DNA of 64,000 nucleotides from Stenocarpella maydis (lineage: Eukaryota; Ascomycota; Sordariomycetes; Diaporthales; Diaporthaceae). A program made the position numbers and the translations under genes. The notes under the pieces were generated by a model. The model was not told the DNA's origin and did no database searches. It saw only the letters and a list, made by a program, of their open reading frames with translations. The DNA lies in the NCBI GenBank assembly GCA_002270565.1, contig NQMI01000080.1:150284-214283 (forward strand), written 5' to 3'. Each line of letters begins with the position of its first letter. Within the stretch, counting starts at the first letter, position 1. This document shows, piece by piece, positions 1 to 11,366 of the stretch.

Positions 1-1020
1 TTCATCAATGCAACTTCGACTGCATCACACATCGAAGCAGACTGTTTCACTTGCACGACTTCTGCTTCATGGGCCTTTTCTTTTCTTTATCTCTTCTCGT
101 TTTTTCCCTCCGTTATTTCTGTCGCCTCGGATTACTGTCATCGTCATCACTATTCTCTTCCCAAGCGTCATCATGAGAACCATATCGTTGCGCACAATTC
201 CTCGTGCGAGGTCAGAAATCACACCTCTCTGTCCCTGCTCCTGCTCTCCCAGCCAGCTCGCCAGGCACGGGCGCCGGCACGGGTACTAGCACCAGAGACG
301 CAGGGCGAGCCTCACTTTGAAAGTGGCGGCCAAGTGATCTGCAGCACAGCTTGTCTGTCCCCATGCGAGCCATGCCGCCCTCCCCAAACAAGGGGCGCCT
401 TGATCCCCAGTACGGAGTACATATGACATGCCAGCCTGCTTCTGTCATTATCTCATCGTAGCACCTAGGCACGTCGTAGCATGGGCGCGCCTCTGGGCCA
501 TGGCCTCGCGGCTAACCGCCTATTCCTCCGGCGGATAATCGCTGCGCAAAGCTTCGCTGCGCGACGATCAGATCAGGGCAGTTCGTAATGGTCTGACATC
601 ATCCTGCACGTCTCGCCTTGCAATTCTACTGCAGCTGCTGCTCGAGTCCCGACCCCCTGGTGTTGTGTTTCCTGACACTACTTAACTCTGCCTTGCTAGC
701 GGTGCACATGCACACAGATCAAGTGCCCGAGGATATGCTCAAACCGAAAAAAGAAAATCCGCCCCCCCCCCCACAACCCTTGGAGAACACCATGTCATTG
801 CAGTGCAGATCCTGCCATCTCCCACCACAGACAAGAATTCCAGACCACTCGTTATCAACTCAGGGCTTTGACTCCCACCCACAAAACGGCCTTCACCCGA
901 CGTCTTTCGGGCAGAGAATCATCCAGCGGCGCCGTCTCCCCCGGGAGACTGTTGGACTGTGGCTCCGGGCTTCCTGAGCCGGGATTAGTGGTCTACTCAG
1001 GCGGATGTCTTATGATGCCT
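1..1020. other. intergenic, no supported gene
   Basis: Normal-GC DNA up to the first AT-rich island. Several short open frames exist, none with recognisable domains or believable splice structure. One copy of the recurrent TACGGAGTA motif lies at 411-419. Confidence 0.5.
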
Positions 1021-1320
1021 GGTATATATTAAAGGTTTACTTAGGTAAATAATGTGCTATTTTCCCATCTACTTATATTATATATCATTTAATTTCAAAA
1101 AATATAAACCAAACAACAACTTTAAATGAATTTATATAAAATTTATTTAATTTATTTATTATATTAAGTTTTATAAATCTTTTCAAATTACTTATAAAAT
1201 TATTAATGATAACTTAGTAGTTATAATATATTAAAATAAAATACTAAATGGTAACGAATTTAAATTCTATAATGGATTCACTATTTAACTGTAAAATCCA
1301 TGACCCGACTACTGGTTAGG
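1021..1320. repeat. AT-rich, RIP-like island
   Basis: Composition changes abruptly to long A/T runs with stops in all frames and no internal GC-rich coding stretch. This is the usual look of an old repeat copy mutated by RIP in a filamentous ascomycete. No element type can be named. Confidence 0.55.
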
Positions 1321-1332
1321 TCTGACATAATT

Positions 1333-1445
1333 ATTTAGGCCTTCCCTTTATCCTCTAGCCCCCCTCCTTCTAGGCGTGTAAGGGTCTTCCTTTTGGCACT
1401 CTCTCTGGGTGTGTAAAGGGCCTTCCTCTAGGCGTATAGAGGGGC
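1333..1445. repeat. degenerate short tandem repeat
   Basis: Variants of CTAGGCGTGTAAGGG followed by TCTTCCT recur at about 1369, 1406 and 1427, and a weaker version ('TTTAGGCCTTCCC') lies near 1334. Spacing is irregular (20-37 bases), so this is a diverged array, next to the AT-rich island and downstream of the conserved-protein gene. Confidence 0.35.
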
Positions 1446-1653
1446 TAGGGCGTATCATGGAGCTTTGGGTGGTGTTGAGGGGTGAAGTCGTTTATTATAG
1501 GGTCTATTGTCCTCTGTAGGCCTTCCAAGCCAATGCATCCTAGATATAATCCGTCATCGATGGCCGAGCCGCGTGGTGCTGTTTGATCCCAAAGCGACTG
1601 CCATTCGGACCGGGGATTGGGCATGGTTTCCCTATTGTGATTGTTTGGTCGGC

Positions 1654-2497
1654 CTACCGCCTCTCTCGCTTCACCCTGAAACTCGATTCTTGGGCCCGGG
1701 ATTCCCCTTCCTCGATCTCAACTGGGGCACGGGGCCCCAGCATCCAATCTTGCATGGCCAGCCACTCACTCCAACTCGTCTCAGCGCCGACGATTTCCTT
1801 CTCGCTGACATTCTGCAAGGGTTTGAGGAACGGAACCATCTGCTCGCCATCCATATCGTAGTTGGCCTTGACCGTGAGCCAATTGTCACTCTTCGCAGCA
1901 AACAGGTAGTTGCGGCGCTCGGCTTCGTGTAGAGGTCCCACCCCAGCCACCCAATCATCTCCGAAGAAGCCGTGCAGAATGCCTGGAATGTCGAAGCCCG
2001 TGGCCACCAGCCGTCTAACGTAGGGGGTCAGGGTTGCGTACGCCTGCTGCTGGGACTGGTTGGATCCCAAGTGCATGGGCATCTTGCCGGCCGCGTTGGC
2101 AGAAGACGAAGGCCCCGGTCTGGACATGCCCGGCAGCCCAGACGTCTGATGGAAGTCCTGGTGGTGTCCCGAAGGCGACCCTGAACCACTAGAAGAGTAT
2201 ATTGGGTATGGCTGTTTCTGGTAAGGTAGCTGGATGTTCAGGAAGGCCGAGACTGCCTGTACGGGGCCAGAGTGTTGCGCGTGGTCCAGGAAGTATCGCA
2301 CGCATGACTGGAACGCCCCATGCCACTCGAAGATGTCGAACTGGGAGTTAACGAAAGGCTGTATCATGTGTCAGGCCACTGAAATAAAGTCCTCGACGCG
2401 CTGGATTCTGAGAGAAGGGGCGGGGTGTCGTGTTCAATGGCATGAAGCGGAATGGTAGATGATATACCTGGGGCTGCTGGGAGGATGAACCATCCAT
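1654..2497 (-). CDS. conserved fungal protein ('ILP'-annotated family)
   Basis: Two-exon model: a 10-codon exon 2497-2468, an intron 2359-2467 (GTATAT donor, ACAG acceptor, phase 0) and exon 2358-1654, giving 244 residues. The frame after the acceptor reads straight into a conserved block (FVNSQFDIFEWHG). The downstream exon alone could start at ATG 2367, but the spliced start gives a better N-terminus. The N-terminal third contains aromatic and helix-forming segments, the middle is Ser/Gly/Pro-rich (about 65-110), and the C-terminal half has the conserved LTPYVRRLVATGFDIPGILH and WSEWLAMQDWMLGP segments. I recall these segments from filamentous-fungal proteins sometimes labelled 'ilp is an apoptosis inhibitor'. 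That label has no support in this sequence and the biochemical role is unknown. No signal peptide or membrane segment. Confidence 0.72.
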
Positions 2498-3180
2498 CCG
2501 ACCTGAGAATGCCATCTTTCCAAGAAGGAAAAATGCATGAACAAATGTAGCACTGCTCTACTGGCTGACGCAATCGGCGTCTCACCGCAGCAAATTCTGG
2601 TTTTATGAGCGGCCTTGTGTGCCAGAGACTGTATATAACTGTATATAGTGCGTGCCACTCGTGTCAGCTGCTGAGCCCCCAAGGTTCCACTGCCAGGCAG
2701 TCCGGTGGTTCTGGGGATGCGGGGATGCTGGGATAGTTACTCAAACAACAGACCCGGGCTCTGTCCAGGCCTACTTCCTCCCGTCTCCACTCTTGGTGCC
2801 CGGTCAAGGTGTGGTGATTAATGGTTGGGCTGTGTCGGATGCGCGGTGTAGACGCGAGGGACCAGTGCGGACTGCAAGGCTTCTGTCAGAAGCCACAAAA
2901 TCTAGGCTGCTGCTGCTATGAGGCTCCAGCGTCATGTACAAGCACTGATCGCGCAAGTATGATGAGAAGGGAGGTTGCCGGTAGAAGCAAGAAAAGGTGT
3001 GCTTGTTTTATACATTGCACATGGGTTGGGGTTGTTTTGTGTACTGGTAGTATCCATGCTCAGCAAGGGGATGTGTATATAAGGTAAAAGTGAGGCCCTT
3101 AAGGTTGCATGAACTGCAGGTCGGAGGGGGATCCGCCACAAGGGCACAGGCATCTTGTCTCACCGGTACAAGCCCGCTTG
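2498..3180. other. intergenic, upstream of conserved fungal gene
   Basis: Presumed promoter of the minus-strand gene ending at 1654. No second gene or RNA recognised. Confidence 0.4.
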
Positions 3181-3440
3181 GGGGCATTAATAAATAAACA
3201 GATAAAATACCTCTTAGATAAAGAAATAAGCCCAAATATAACAATAAGAGCTAAAAAGTCTATAAGTAAATAAATAACTTAAAGTAAATAATAAAGGGAA
3301 TAAATAAATAGATAAATAAGTAAATAAATAAATAAAATATTTTTAAATAAATTTAATTTAGACTGTTTAATTTAAAACCAGTAGTTATAATAAATACAAC
3401 ATGTGTAATAAATTTAGCTTTAATTTTAAGTTCTTAAGTG
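3181..3440. repeat. AT-rich island with ATAAATA-type runs
   Basis: About 260 bases dominated by A/T, with repeated TAAATAAATA blocks around 3260-3340. Sharp borders with GC-rich flanks. Likely a second small RIP-mutated or low-complexity remnant. No reading frame survives. Confidence 0.5.
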
Positions 3441-4778
3441 GTAAGCCCCGTGGACCGTGCTAGTCAGCAATAGAGGTGCAGGTACAAACTACGAAGCTAT
3501 CTCGTCTCGGTCGTGTGTGTGTGGGTGTGTATTGGACGGAGGCAGGGCAGGGTGCGGGCTGGGAGGACAAAAGTCTGGGGATCGTTGTTTGCAGGCTGGC
3601 GGGGTCCAATGGCTGGGGTGGCCGTTTGAAGAGGCGCAGGCAGGGTCTCCGGGAACATGCTGAGTCCAGATAGGCGAGAGGAAGCCATGGCCCAATGTGG
3701 GCCTGGCTGGACAAGGATGAGGACTTGTGAGGCGGAGAGGTGGACAGCGATGGCGACGGTGGCGGCTTTCCGTCTATTTGTTTCCGGATCCTCGACGGAG
3801 GTCTCTACCAGCACTGTTCATATAACCCTCGCTTTAGGTGTGGTATAGCTCTCTAGCTGCGTATGCTAAGTGGAAGGATTAACTGTCGAGATAAAAAGAG
3901 GGGGGGTTATTAGCTAATTGTGATAGGTGTAATTGATGATTTCGAATATGCGAATAGTGCTGGCTAGAGACCTCCGCTAGGCGGTGGGGATTCCAGATAG
4001 ACGTCCTCTTGGGATGGCAGGGCGGGGACCATGGCCATCAGACGGTTGCAGTCGGGGCTGTCATGGTCAGCCGTGAGCGAGCCGACGGGTGAAGAGGGTC
4101 GAGGTCGCGAGAGGGAGAAAGGGGCTGTTGCAGATCCATACCTCGAGAGGAAGAACAAGGGCATTGCCTCTCTTCTCTGCCTCGGCCATGCGTTGAAGTT
4201 GGTTTGACTGTGGATCGCGAACTAGACCAGGTGAGGGCCAGAAGATGGTGGCAGAAGCTTGTCGGATCCGAACTGGCGTAGGGTCTACCTCTTGGCAATG
4301 TGCCCCCATGTACTTTGTACTCGTCTGTGCTGGAGGACCCAGACACGCGTACTCGCAGCACCCGGGTGCTCTGGCCGCCTGCACAACATGGCCGATACCA
4401 TCTTGAGATTCGTGCTGCAGGCTGCCTAGGTAGCATCTGTACCGCCTTGAATGGCCCGAGACTCTGGTCGGCGTCTGGGGGAAGGCAAAAGGGCTGCTCT
4501 GCATCTAAGTACGGTATCTACATCCCAAGACGCCATGCCCAGCGTCTCTGTCCAGACCAATTGACTGTGGGGGGGCATCGTGGTATCTCCTGGGATGCCG
4601 TTGCGGCGCGGTGCAATGCCGGCGGCTTGTCCTGCTTGGCTCACGGTCAGTGTGCGCTCGCCAGCAGCCTCGGCTGCAGGGCGAACATCAGATCGGTCTG
4701 CCAGGACCTCCCGGGCATGCATGGCCCTCTGCTGCTGCTGCATGGCAGGACTAGCAAGACTTGGCAAGACCAACAGGT

Positions 4779-4809
4779 GGTCGTCGTCGACGACGACGAC
4801 GACGACGAC
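4779..4809. repeat. (GTC)3(GAC)7 microsatellite
   Basis: GTCGTCGTC runs directly into a GAC repeat. The two halves are reverse complements, so the array is partly palindromic and could form a hairpin. Overlapping frames read it as poly-Asp or poly-Val, which is an artefact. Confidence 0.8.
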
Positions 4810-5272
4810 ATCACCGACGACGAACCGCGGAACCACGGTACCGCAACCTCAACACAGCGCTAGCCACCTTAAGGTTCTGTCTGTCTGCTACGGTACCATC
4901 GCAACTCGACGGCTGTCATTTGCTCCCATGCCTGCCATGGGAACCCTCGCCGCAACAAGTCACAACGGCCTCTGCGTACGGAGATGTCGCCGCTAGGCCC
5001 ACGTATTCGCGTCCAACGTACCACATAGGTGTAGTGCCAGTCCAGAGACCCTCACGGAGGGCCTCTCCTCCTCCCCTCTGCTACATACATACCACGGTAC
5101 ACGGGTGGTACTGCATGCGGTTCTTGCAGACAAGACGCCAAACCCTAGGCACAACACCGATGCTAGCAATCAATTAAACTTCGCCAGAAGCGCCCCGGGC
5201 ACCAGATCCCGCCGTCAAGCCCTCAGCCATCAACCCTCTCAGCCAGCCACCTCCCGTCAGCCACGCCCTGCC

Positions 5273-5329
5273 CGCCCGCCCGTTCGCCCGTTCGCCCGCT
5301 CTGCCGCTCTGCCGCTCTGCCGATCTGCC
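5273..5329. repeat. compound tandem repeat (CGCC-GTT / CTCTGCCG)
   Basis: Adjacent short arrays: CGCCCGTT units followed by three to four CTCTGCCG units. Low-complexity, no coding signal. Confidence 0.6.
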
Positions 5330-8300
5330 AGTCCATTCCCTGCCGCCCACACCATCTCCTCCCGTGGCTCTCACGGCCCACGGATCACCACATCCCACCG
5401 CCTCTCACATGACCGCCTGGTAATGCTGCCTGCAGTGCCTGGCGCCCACCACCGTTGGGGGCTACCAGAGGGATTTCATCCTGCGCGCTGCGTCCGACCC
5501 GGTACATCGCTGACCACTGGTCACTGTTCACCCCACCCATCAACATGGAACTGAGTTCCTGATGCTCAGGCTCCTGGTAGTTTCTATCCACCGCCGGATA
5601 TTCGCCATGCCTTACCATGCCCTGCCGTGGCTCTGCCGCGGAAACGTCGAGTCTGGTGCACGATACTCCATTCTGCTGTGAATCCCGGCCGCCGCCCTAC
5701 AACGTGGGATCCCTACGAGGAAGCGCGCCTGTGCGACGCTCCGCAGCCGCCGCAGGGGCCAGTTCCAGCCCGTGATGTGAGCTTCTCGTTGTTTGGCTGT
5801 GATTCGCTTGGGCTCAGAGGTCGCTCCGGTAGAGTATCTGCACGTGTGCCCGGGGGTCTAGTGTCTTCTCGCGTCTTATCCTCAAGCCCTAGCCAACTTC
5901 GGCGCCCATCCTCTTGAATTTGGCCCTGCATGTTTCCAGTTCGGCGGGTATGTGTAACGCCAAAGCATAACTAATGACTTCGAAGAGCCCAATGTCGGGC
6001 GACATCAGTTGCTCCCGGGGTACACAGGGGCCTGTCCATTGGACCAGATTTGCTGGTTCCAGAGAAAAAGCATGTTGCCTCGACTTTTTTCGGACCGCCA
6101 GACCGCACACTCTGTCCCCAACAGTGCGTCCGGCTGACGCCACTGGGGTACCATTAAGGCGATTTGCCCGGCCGTATGCCCTGGGGGAGAAGCAAGAAGG
6201 CCCAGCCCGAGTACAGGGCATGCCTTCGAGGTTGCACTGCATCTCACCTCACCTACGAGGGCTTGTCGAATCTGCATTTGGAGGAATGCTCGCCCATTCA
6301 CGGATCTGCGAGAGGACCTTAGACACCGCATGATACACTAGAAACCAAGGATGGCCGTATTTGAGGAATTAGCATCTCCAGCGTCTCCGTTGCGATGCCC
6401 TTGGGCCCGCTTTGGGGTTGGCTTACAAGCTGCCATGCTAGGCAGCCTCACGCTGACGGGAAGGTGCATGTCGACATCCCCAGGGAGGTGGCAAGATGCA
6501 AAAGCCAATTCAGCTCACATTGCAGGCTCGTCAACAGTCACTACTACACAACCATCTCCAGCGCCTCGGACAAATGGCAATGTACAATGCTGTACTGGTT
6601 GTGCCTCACTCTGAAGCAGGAGACATGGGCGTGCTGAACCGGGCTCAGGATACATCCATGCAGTCTGTGGGCATCACCGCGGACATTTTGTCCTACCACT
6701 GGCCACCTGTAGGACAACTGTCTGGTCCCTGAGACCCTATTTTTTTTTTTTTTTGGGGTCCTACAGCATATATACCTCTTTCAAAACGTTCCTTCAGCAG
6801 CCCCGGATAGGCGTTACCAGCCACCGGTGATACATCTGAGGCTCTGCCTCATACCTTTCCCCCCGGCGGGCTGCGTCCGCTATCACACAGTCTCGCACGA
6901 TTGCAGTTTTGCTTATCCCAGGAAAGTCTCACCGTCCGACCTCAGCGTGTCGTCAGCGTGGCCTGATCTTGTCTCGGAAACTGCAGCGCTGTTCGTAGGA
7001 GGGAACTGCTTCATTCCTCGAAAGAACCTTGTCACTGGCGCGTTTGTTCTACCATTGCCTCTATTCAGGCCCGTGGGACGCTTCCATATTGGGTTGCTCG
7101 CTTATGGGCTGTCAGATGTTATGGCTGAGCCCAAGTCATTGCTATGTTCCGGCGCCTCACTTTAAATTTCCTACAATAAAGTTGCACAAACAGTCGTCGT
7201 GGCTTTGACCAGACGCGCCTCGGGCTCTTCTGATGTTGGACCCTGAAGGGTCTCTTACTACGATGCCGTACAGCGAATTAATGCTCTGTTCGCAGGGCTG
7301 CAGGGACCAACAGATATACTATCGACCACTATCAGCGGGCGGCCGCCGTCCACCAGGTCAACTTGGAAATCGTGCGTTGATTCAGGAACCGGGACGGTTA
7401 CATATAGATCTAGCGATCAGCGCCGTCATCATTGTGAGTGGTGAGATGTGACTGGTCGTACTGCACACCAATTAGGGCTTTTCTGGGTGCACATTTCCTC
7501 CATACGTGGGTCCACGGGCTTCACGCTGCCTCTATTTTCAACCAGCACATACTATCAGCCGCCATCCCAGTGAAAAGGTCAGTCAGTCACTGACTGTACC
7601 AATGTCAGGCTTGAAGATTCTTGACATGAGAGACTAGGCAACCGGGGCAGCGACCAAAGAGACACCTGGGCTGGAGCAGGAAGGCGCACGCAACGCCCAT
7701 GGATGATCCATCCGCGGCTGTCCACCTCGAATCTGACGTAGAGGCTCGATCATCTGCGGCCGCCTGCGGATATAAGATACCCAACGATGGAGGGAGGAGC
7801 TTGTCACGTCACCCGGGCAGCTCCGGCCAGACAAGAGGCCAGAGTGCCCTCCCTCTACAGAGTGTCCCCCTCCCCGGCACCAAACCCGGGATGGATCCTC
7901 GTGGTTTTTGGAAGCAGATCAGGTGTCCTTTTGTAACTACGATACTCATTCAGGAAGATATGTCCTGGACAGCTCATCACCTCTTCACTAGTGAACATGG
8001 CGCTTGGTTTTGCCCGGGATTACCGTATAAGGAAACAAGTGAGCAGAGGTATGGGCCTGTCAAGATGCGAATTTGGCCTTTTCTATCCTCTCAAGCTCTC
8101 TTTCTTCCCTGTTCATCATTTCATTTTGGGTCCTCTATTTAGCCCATCCGGATTTCCCGACTTGGGAAACAGTAATTAGCTCAACGTCTTGTAACTACAG
8201 CCCCCAAACCTGGACAAGCGCACTCATTAGCGGTGGGGGGAGAGGTCTGGTCGTTGCAAAAATACGACACCCGAGGCTTGGACAGGTGCCCTGGCGCAAG

Positions 8301-9155
8301 TAACGTTGGCTGGTTGGACTCGACAAAAATATCTGAGGAACACGAGCGACCGCCCACAGCATAATTTCCGTTGAGGACTAGCGACGGTGAGAGGCAACGT
8401 CTGATGCCTCCCAGGACCGTGGAACGTCTGTTTCAGTAGCTAGAGCGCGGCGTTTAGTGTCAAACATGCAACGTTCATGTGTTCTCCGGCATCACTACCT
8501 GGGTACCGTCGTTGGTGCCAGGGTCCCACGGGATCAAGCTACGACTCCGGGAGAACAGACACCGAGTGCTTCTCTAGGTAGGGCTGCCTGGTCTCTGGGC
8601 ATGCCAAATTGGGTTTGTGTTTTGCAATGACTTACTCCGTATAGTTACCCTGAACAAAGTCCCATCTTGCCGACTGCGACCAAGGTCTGGGGCGTACCCA
8701 AGCCTGACGGAGCGCTGTAGTGGACCCGCACACAAGTAGTTCCCAACCTCAACCCGGCTTAAATACTGTACGGGGGATTGCAAAATCACATGTCACAGCC
8801 AAGCAGAAGGAGATAAAAACTAGCCCTCGTTAGGTACGCTAGCACTGGCGCCTCCGAGTTGTCAAGGGCCAGCGCGGGAACAAATCCACAGCCCTCACTA
8901 GCAGTTCCCAGCATCAGGAGCACGACAATAGTTCAAATTTGGACATCCGTCCGAGGTCGAATCCACCCGACGAAAGAACTTCAGCCAAGAGATGAGCGGG
9001 GGCGTTTAAATCTATGATCCAGTCGAGGCCCAGCTGTCAGGCTGTTCGGAGGGGGCGGGGTTTAAAGAAAAAAAGAAAGGAGAAACAAAAGGCGCGGGCT
9101 CCGAGACTAATGCCCGCACATCTGCAAGACAGTAATGATGCAGCGCTTCGTAACC

Positions 9156-9993
9156 CTACCACGGGAGCTCGTCGCCCTCCCTGTGCCAGAACTTTCCCGT
9201 ACCCTCAATCTCCTTGGCCATCAGGACCTTGTAAAGTTTGCTAGCTGCCTCATAGGGGTCGACGGCGCCTGGGGCATCGCCCACACCTGGTAATATACCG
9301 GTTCTCACTATTCCCGGATGCAAAATCACCACCACGGACCCCTTTGGCCTGAGCTCCACCGCCAGGTTCTTACAGATCATGTTGAGGGCCGTCTTTGACG
9401 AGCGGTAGGCGTAGCTCCCCCCCGGAGCTGTTGTCTGCGATGCTCCCCATGCGGCTGCTGACGTAGCCGAGCCGCGGCCGGGAGGACCTGAGGAGGTTGG
9501 GCAGAAGCGCCTGGGTCAGAAGCAGAGGGCCGAATGTGTTGATGGAGAAGACGCGTGAGAGTGTGTCCTTGTTCAGGGTGGTGAGTGAGTCGTGGTCCGG
9601 ATCGGCGACTTCTATTCACGGACTTTGTCAGCAACAGTGCCGCCATCCCCGTCGCGCCCTCCTGCTTGTGATGCGGCTGGCTCTCGCACCTGCGACATTC
9701 AGCAGCATGTCGAGGGGCCGATCGCCGTACTGCTCTTTGAACTTGTGTATAGACTCCTCGGATGCAACGTCCAGCCGGGACGTCGTGCAGCCTAGGCTCT
9801 TGAGTTTCTGGCCATGGTTCACATCCACGGCATGAACATCATATCCCTGTTCACATCCATCAGCCAGCCTCATATCGTTGGATAGAGTGCAATGTGGTCA
9901 GTCAAGTGGGACCCGACTCACGGCATCGATCAGGACTTTGGCAAACTCGTGGCCTATGCCGCTGTTTGCCCCGGTGATTAGTACTGATGGCAT
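9156..9993 (-). CDS. short-chain dehydrogenase/reductase, frameshifted
   Basis: Classical SDR family, NAD(P)-dependent oxidoreductase, probably cytosolic, substrate unknown. Exons 9993-9922, 9846-9690 and 9611-9156, with introns 9847-9921 (GTGAGT) and 9612-9689 (GTGCGA). Exon 1 has the cofactor-binding TGANSGIG motif right after the start, exon 2 has the DV acidic position and LLNVA segment, and exon 3 has the catalytic Ser (YVSS) and the YxxxK motif (YAYRSSK), then a conserved HPGIVRTG loop and a normal C-terminus (GDELPW). The exons sum to 685 bases, one too many. The extra base lies in a run of seven C (9417-9423, G on the gene strand) between the Ser and Tyr-Lys motifs and throws the catalytic Tyr/Lys out of frame. 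Without it the product would be about 227 residues. Either a recent loss-of-function mutation or a homopolymer sequencing error. Confidence 0.68.
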
Positions 9994-11366
9994 GTCTCCA
10001 AAAGTATGGCCGTTGAGAATGCTCGAGCGAGACTCTCGACGCGGGTGTTTCGGCCATTAGGCATGTTGTTGAGATATATGTGGAGGGGGGTTGCTTAGAA
10101 ATATACGGCCTTGCGGGGTACTTGGGTGTCACTGGCTGGAGGCTGCATTTGAAGTTACTAACAGGCGCAAGCGTAACGGTGACACGAACTGCATTCCTGT
10201 GTTTAAGCTGGTTTGGCTTTGCACTCGTCTTCCTCTTCCCACGACCCCTACACCATTTTTTTCTGATATGCGCCACGGGTTTTACTATTTCGTTACATCA
10301 GATGTCAAGCAGCTCTAATTTCATGCAGACATCCATGTAAATCCATAACACTCCATATTCTATACCCCGGCCTGTGGGCAACGATTGGCCTTACAGCCTT
10401 ATTGCATCAAAGCCATTGACCACTTGTAGGCGTTCAGTGCGGCACTCGCCCGGCAGAATTAGCTGGTCTAGTAGAGGGCTTGGGGGGCTTGGGGGGCTTG
10501 GGGGCCACCCACCCTAGTGGAACTGAAATAAGCTACCTAACCCAACCACGAATAAAGAAGTTATCGTCAACCCTCCATTTTGGCCGTTTTACGCTGGGAT
10601 TTCGACGCCGCCCTTCTTTGCTGCCAAGCAACTCGCCGCAGCAGCACCAGACCCGCGCCACGCGGCGTGCCACAAGCGCTGGAAAATCTGCCTGGACTCC
10701 TCATGGCAACACGTCCACTGGGCCCGGATCCGAACCCCGAGCAGATACATACATCTCCAGCTCGACGCCACATTGACCTGAGTCTGCCCAACAGGCAATC
10801 TATTAGCACGCTAGATGCCGCCATCGTGGCCAGAGGCTGTCTTGACAGAGCTGCGATTCAACACATTTCTTTTTTTTTTTGCCCCCTCTCCTCTTGGCTT
10901 GCTCTCTTGTGAGACCTGGCAGGCTGTCATGCCCCCACCTGAGCTGTTCTTTCAGCGCAGTGCTTGTCGCCAAGGAGCCCAGTGACCCCTTTTGGCGTTG
11001 TTCTCGACAATCTAGGGAACAAGCATGAGACTGCCCTTCGGAGGGCTGGGCGCGGCTGAGCGGTGCTGGTCTCGCTCTTGGGGTAGAGCTTTCAGCCTCA
11101 GCCTGTCGAACACATGTCTATGAGCCGACTAGCGTCTGCCGCTGTACTTGATTATTTACAGAAAGCAGGAGCCGAAGAAATTCTAGAATGGCTGGCCCAG
11201 CGCCTCGGTGGCTCTCATTGACGTACCTGCCAGCGGGCCCAGTCCCGAGAAATGCCCCGATGACTTCCCTTTGTCTTTGGCCTGTCAAGTATCCTGTGCC
11301 TCCTTCAGATGACCTCGACTTTGGCATCACCTGGCCCATTTTCGAATTCTCTTGCTCGCTGCAGAA
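9994..11366. other. intergenic between divergent genes
   Basis: Upstream of the SDR gene (minus) and of the Mid2-like gene (plus). Contains a GGGGGCTT repeat of three units (about 10476-10505) and a poly-T run near 10869. No supported gene. Confidence 0.4.

Larger units (their letters stand above)
3441..9155. other. 5.7 kb gene-poor stretch
   Basis: Moderate-to-high GC with many short overlapping frames on both strands, but none shows a recognisable domain, consistent splice sites or a convincing start. It contains a GTC/GAC microsatellite (4779-4809), a degenerate tandem array (5273-5329), a poly-T run (about 6739-6755) and a TACTCCGTA motif (8633-8641). A lineage-specific or non-coding gene cannot be excluded. 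Confidence 0.4.

Noticed and set aside
4300..4863. 187-codon plus-strand frame with a poly-Asp stretch
   Set aside because: The Asp run is the GAC microsatellite. The rest has no domain, and overlapping frames on both strands are equally open.
7699..8142. 147-codon plus-strand frame in the gene-poor arm
   Set aside because: No recognisable features or splice context. Composition like surrounding non-coding DNA.
8945..8975. tRNA B-box-like GGTCGAATCC
   Set aside because: No matching A box, anticodon arm or acceptor stem pairs nearby.
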